Assembly: GCA_028876335.1 (NCBI GenBank)
Contig: JAGWSG010000143.1
Coordinates: forward strand, 1 to 33,010
From: Acidobacteriota bacterium
Lineage (GTDB): Bacteria > Acidobacteriota > Terriglobia > Terriglobales > Acidobacteriaceae
Length of the DNA: 33,010 nt
Direction of reading: 5' to 3'
Shown one piece after another: positions 31,757 to 33,010 of this stretch; the first letter of the stretch is position 1, and the number at the start of each line of letters is the position of its first letter. The translations under genes and the position numbers were made by a program. Under the pieces are notes generated by a model. The model searched no databases. It had not been told where the DNA came from and saw only the letters and a list, made by a program, of their open reading frames with translations.

Positions 31757-32653
31757 TCAGGCGGCGATCTTCACCGTTGCATCCATCCAGTCTTTCTCGA
31801 ACTGCATTGGGCTTGCATAGTGCAGCGTCGAGTGCATGCGTGTTTGGTTATACCAGAGCAGCCAGGCGATGGTTTCGTCCTTGGCCTGACGGATGGTTTC
31901 AAAGCGCTGGCCGTGCAGTCGCTCCACCTTCAGGGAGCCGAACAGAGTCTCCGAGCACGCGTTGTCCCAGCAGTTTCCCTTGCGGCTCATTGAAGGCGTG
32001 ATTCCGCATTGCTTCAGCACCTTACTAAAGTCGTCGCTGGCATACTGGCTGCCACGATCACTGTGGAACATCAGCTCTGCCTTTCTATCCGGGCGGCGCT
32101 GAAACCAGGCCATCTCCAACGCGTCGATGACAAGGTCACGCCGCATATCGGGCTGCATCGACCAACCCACCACCCTGCGGCTGAACAGATCAATGACCAC
32201 GGCCAGAAACAGCCAGCCCTCCTCGGTGGCGATATACGTCAGGTCGCCAACCCACGCCTGATTGGGCGCGGCCACAGTGAAGTTGCGATTGAGAAGGTTG
32301 GGCGCAATCGGCAGATCATGCCGGCTGTCGGTGGTGGTGACGCGAAACCGCCTCTTGCCGCGGGCTCGGATACCGTGCTGCTGCATCAGCCGTTGCACGC
32401 GCTGCTTACCCACGCGGATGCCTTGCGCCCGCAGTTGCCGCCAGATGCGCGGCCAACCGTAGGCTCCGCGATTCTCCGCATAGGCAGCGCTGATGTGCAC
32501 CAGCAGCGCCTCGTTGCTGAGATGGCGCCGCTGCGCTATTTCCCTCAGCCGCACCAAGTGTTGGTGGTAGCCCGAGACGCTGACCCTGAGTACACGGCAT
32601 TGCACCCGGATCGGCCAGACCCGCTTGTGACGTTGAATAAAGGCGTACTTCAT
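31757..32653 (-). CDS. IS3-family transposase OrfB (DDE catalytic subunit)
   Basis: This 298-residue protein has the HTH_21 region (about 45-95), then the rve integrase core with D137 in WVGDLTYI, D199 in HSDRGSQY and E235 in DNACSETLFGSLKVE; 35 residues separate the last two, the DD(35)E spacing. The start ATG overlaps the orfA stop in ATGA, a -1 register, so it can be made by coupled reinitiation or as an OrfAB fusion through frameshifting. No A6G-type slippery run is seen at the overlap, which favours coupling. Sequence is full length with no stop. Confidence 0.95.
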   Translation of the reverse strand: MKYAFIQRHKRVWPIRVQCRVLRVSVSGYHQHLVRLREIAQRRHLSNEALLVHISAAYAENRGAYGWPRIWRQLRAQGIRVGKQRVQRLMQQHGIRARGKRRFRVTTTDSRHDLPIAPNLLNRNFTVAAPNQAWVGDLTYIATEEGWLFLAVVIDLFSRRVVGWSMQPDMRRDLVIDALEMAWFQRRPDRKAELMFHSDRGSQYASDDFSKVLKQCGITPSMSRKGNCWDNACSETLFGSLKVERLHGQRFETIRQAKDETIAWLLWYNQTRMHSTLHYASPMQFEKDWMDATVKIAA

Positions 32654-32946
32654 TTCTGGCCCTTTGCGAAGAACGCCGTCGCTTTTCCCAGGATGTCGCG
32701 CTCCATCGTCACCCGCGCCAGTTCGGCTCGCAGACGGCTGATCTCCATCTGCTCGGCACTCACCTGCAGCTTACCGCTGGCGCCCTTTAACGTTCCCGCT
32801 CGATGTGCCTTGACCCAGTTGTGCAAGGTCTGTTCAACCACTCCCAGACTGCGTGATACCGCTGCCATCGTCTGGCCCGACTCCACAAGTCGAACCGCCT
32901 CCTGCTTGAACTCAAGCGTGTAACGACCACGCGTTGCCTTCGTCAT
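32650..32946 (-). CDS. IS3-family transposase OrfA (DNA-binding subunit)
   Basis: This 98-residue protein is the helix-turn-helix subunit (HTH_Tnp_1): KQEAVRLVESGQTMAAVS and LGVVEQTLHNWVKAHRAG form the HTH, followed by a leucine-rich coiled coil (ISRLRAELARVTMERDIL) used for multimerisation. AAAGGGA precedes the ATG by about 8 bases. It lies 63 bases inside the right terminus of the element and overlaps orfB by 4 bases. Confidence 0.95.
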   Translation of the reverse strand: MTKATRGRYTLEFKQEAVRLVESGQTMAAVSRSLGVVEQTLHNWVKAHRAGTLKGASGKLQVSAEQMEISRLRAELARVTMERDILGKATAFFAKGQK

Positions 32947-32978
32947 CTTCGTGTCCCTTTCGCCATTAAAACAGCTTG

Positions 32979-33009
32979 CTAAGGGATACGTTTGGCGGGG
33001 GCAAGGTCA
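32979..33009 (-). repeat. Terminal inverted repeat, orfA side
   Basis: Read inward on the minus strand it begins TGACCTTGCCCCCGCC and continues to CGTATCCCTTA. It is the partner of the repeat at 31553-31583. The window ends one base beyond it. Confidence 0.85.
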
Positions 33010-33010
33010 A

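Larger units (their letters stand above)
31553..33009 (-). mobile_element. IS3-family insertion sequence, apparently complete (1457 bp)
   Basis: The element is bounded by imperfect inverted repeats beginning TGACCTTGCCC at both ends and carries two overlapping transposase frames on the minus strand. Size and two-frame layout fit the IS3 family. The flank left of 31553 is ATG and the single base right of 33009 is A, which is compatible with a 3-bp target duplication but not proof. About 200 bases between the end of orfB and the left repeat are non-coding and contain a hairpin, CGGAAAAC (31681-31688) with GTTTTCCG (31698-31705). Both frames and all catalytic residues are intact, so it may be active. 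Confidence 0.88.

Noticed and set aside
32640-32660. Programmed -1 frameshift site between orfA and orfB
   Set aside because: IS3 elements often use an A6G slippery run. Here the overlap is ATGA preceded by CAGAA, with no slippery heptamer, so coupled reinitiation is more likely.
32009-32923. 304-codon plus-strand ORF across the transposase genes
   Set aside because: Antisense to intact orfA/orfB with all DDE residues; no motif of its own.
1-33010. CRISPR arrays, tRNA/rRNA genes, prophage or known defence operons
   Set aside because: No regularly spaced repeats, cloverleaf or T-loop strings, or phage structural genes were seen on reading both strands.

Overview
The window reads as a chromosomal segment of an Acidobacteriota bacterium, most likely class Terriglobia. 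The basis is moderate GC content, dense mostly single-gene transcription units, and a family mix typical of that group: a DUF4139 surface protein, a DUF3857 exported protein, carboxypeptidase-regulatory-like lipoprotein domains, a very long class II ribonucleotide reductase and a divergent membrane pyrophosphatase. The taxonomy is inferred from protein character, not from a database search.

Layout. 1-5.1 kb: the 5' part of a DUF4139 gene (its 3' end lies outside the window), bacterioferritin, an exported M1 metallopeptidase and a DinB-family gene. 5.1-8.8 kb: the translation cluster rpsP-khpA-rimM-trmD-rplS, with an antisense DinB gene wedged between trmD and rplS. 8.8-11.4 kb: a methyltransferase-DinB fusion divergent from an AraC-type regulator. 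11.4-14.9 kb: rnhB overlapping a lipoprotein gene, convergent with the msrP-msrQ periplasmic methionine sulfoxide reductase pair. 15-18.8 kb: a LacI-type regulator with a dyad-rich upstream region, a MogA/MoaB-like protein, an exported alpha/beta hydrolase and a diacylglycerol/sphingoid kinase-family protein. 19-22.8 kb: cobalamin-dependent ribonucleotide reductase nrdJ with a long leader, two NrdR-box-like sites and a textbook terminator. 22.8-28.4 kb: a GNAT acetyltransferase, a DUF3857 protein with a degenerate transglutaminase site, and a divergent ion-pumping pyrophosphatase. 28.8-31.5 kb: a three-part PilZ-containing protein and an FtsX-type ABC permease without a visible ATPase. 31.55-33.01 kb: a complete IS3-family insertion sequence whose right end falls one base before the window end.

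Most of the window is core metabolism and translation. The less ordinary parts are (i) three DinB-type domains interleaved with, and all antisense to, the trmD cluster, one of them fused to a SAM methyltransferase; (ii) the protein at 28790-30328, which appears to join a DUF192-like domain, a PilZ domain and a C-terminal region resembling Abi-alpha/DUF4393 proteins; (iii) the nrdJ leader with NrdR-like sites over its candidate promoter and a separate folded RNA element; and (iv) a pyrophosphatase lacking the canonical DX7KXE lysine and glutamate. I see no CRISPR array, tRNA, rRNA, prophage or recognisable complete defence system.
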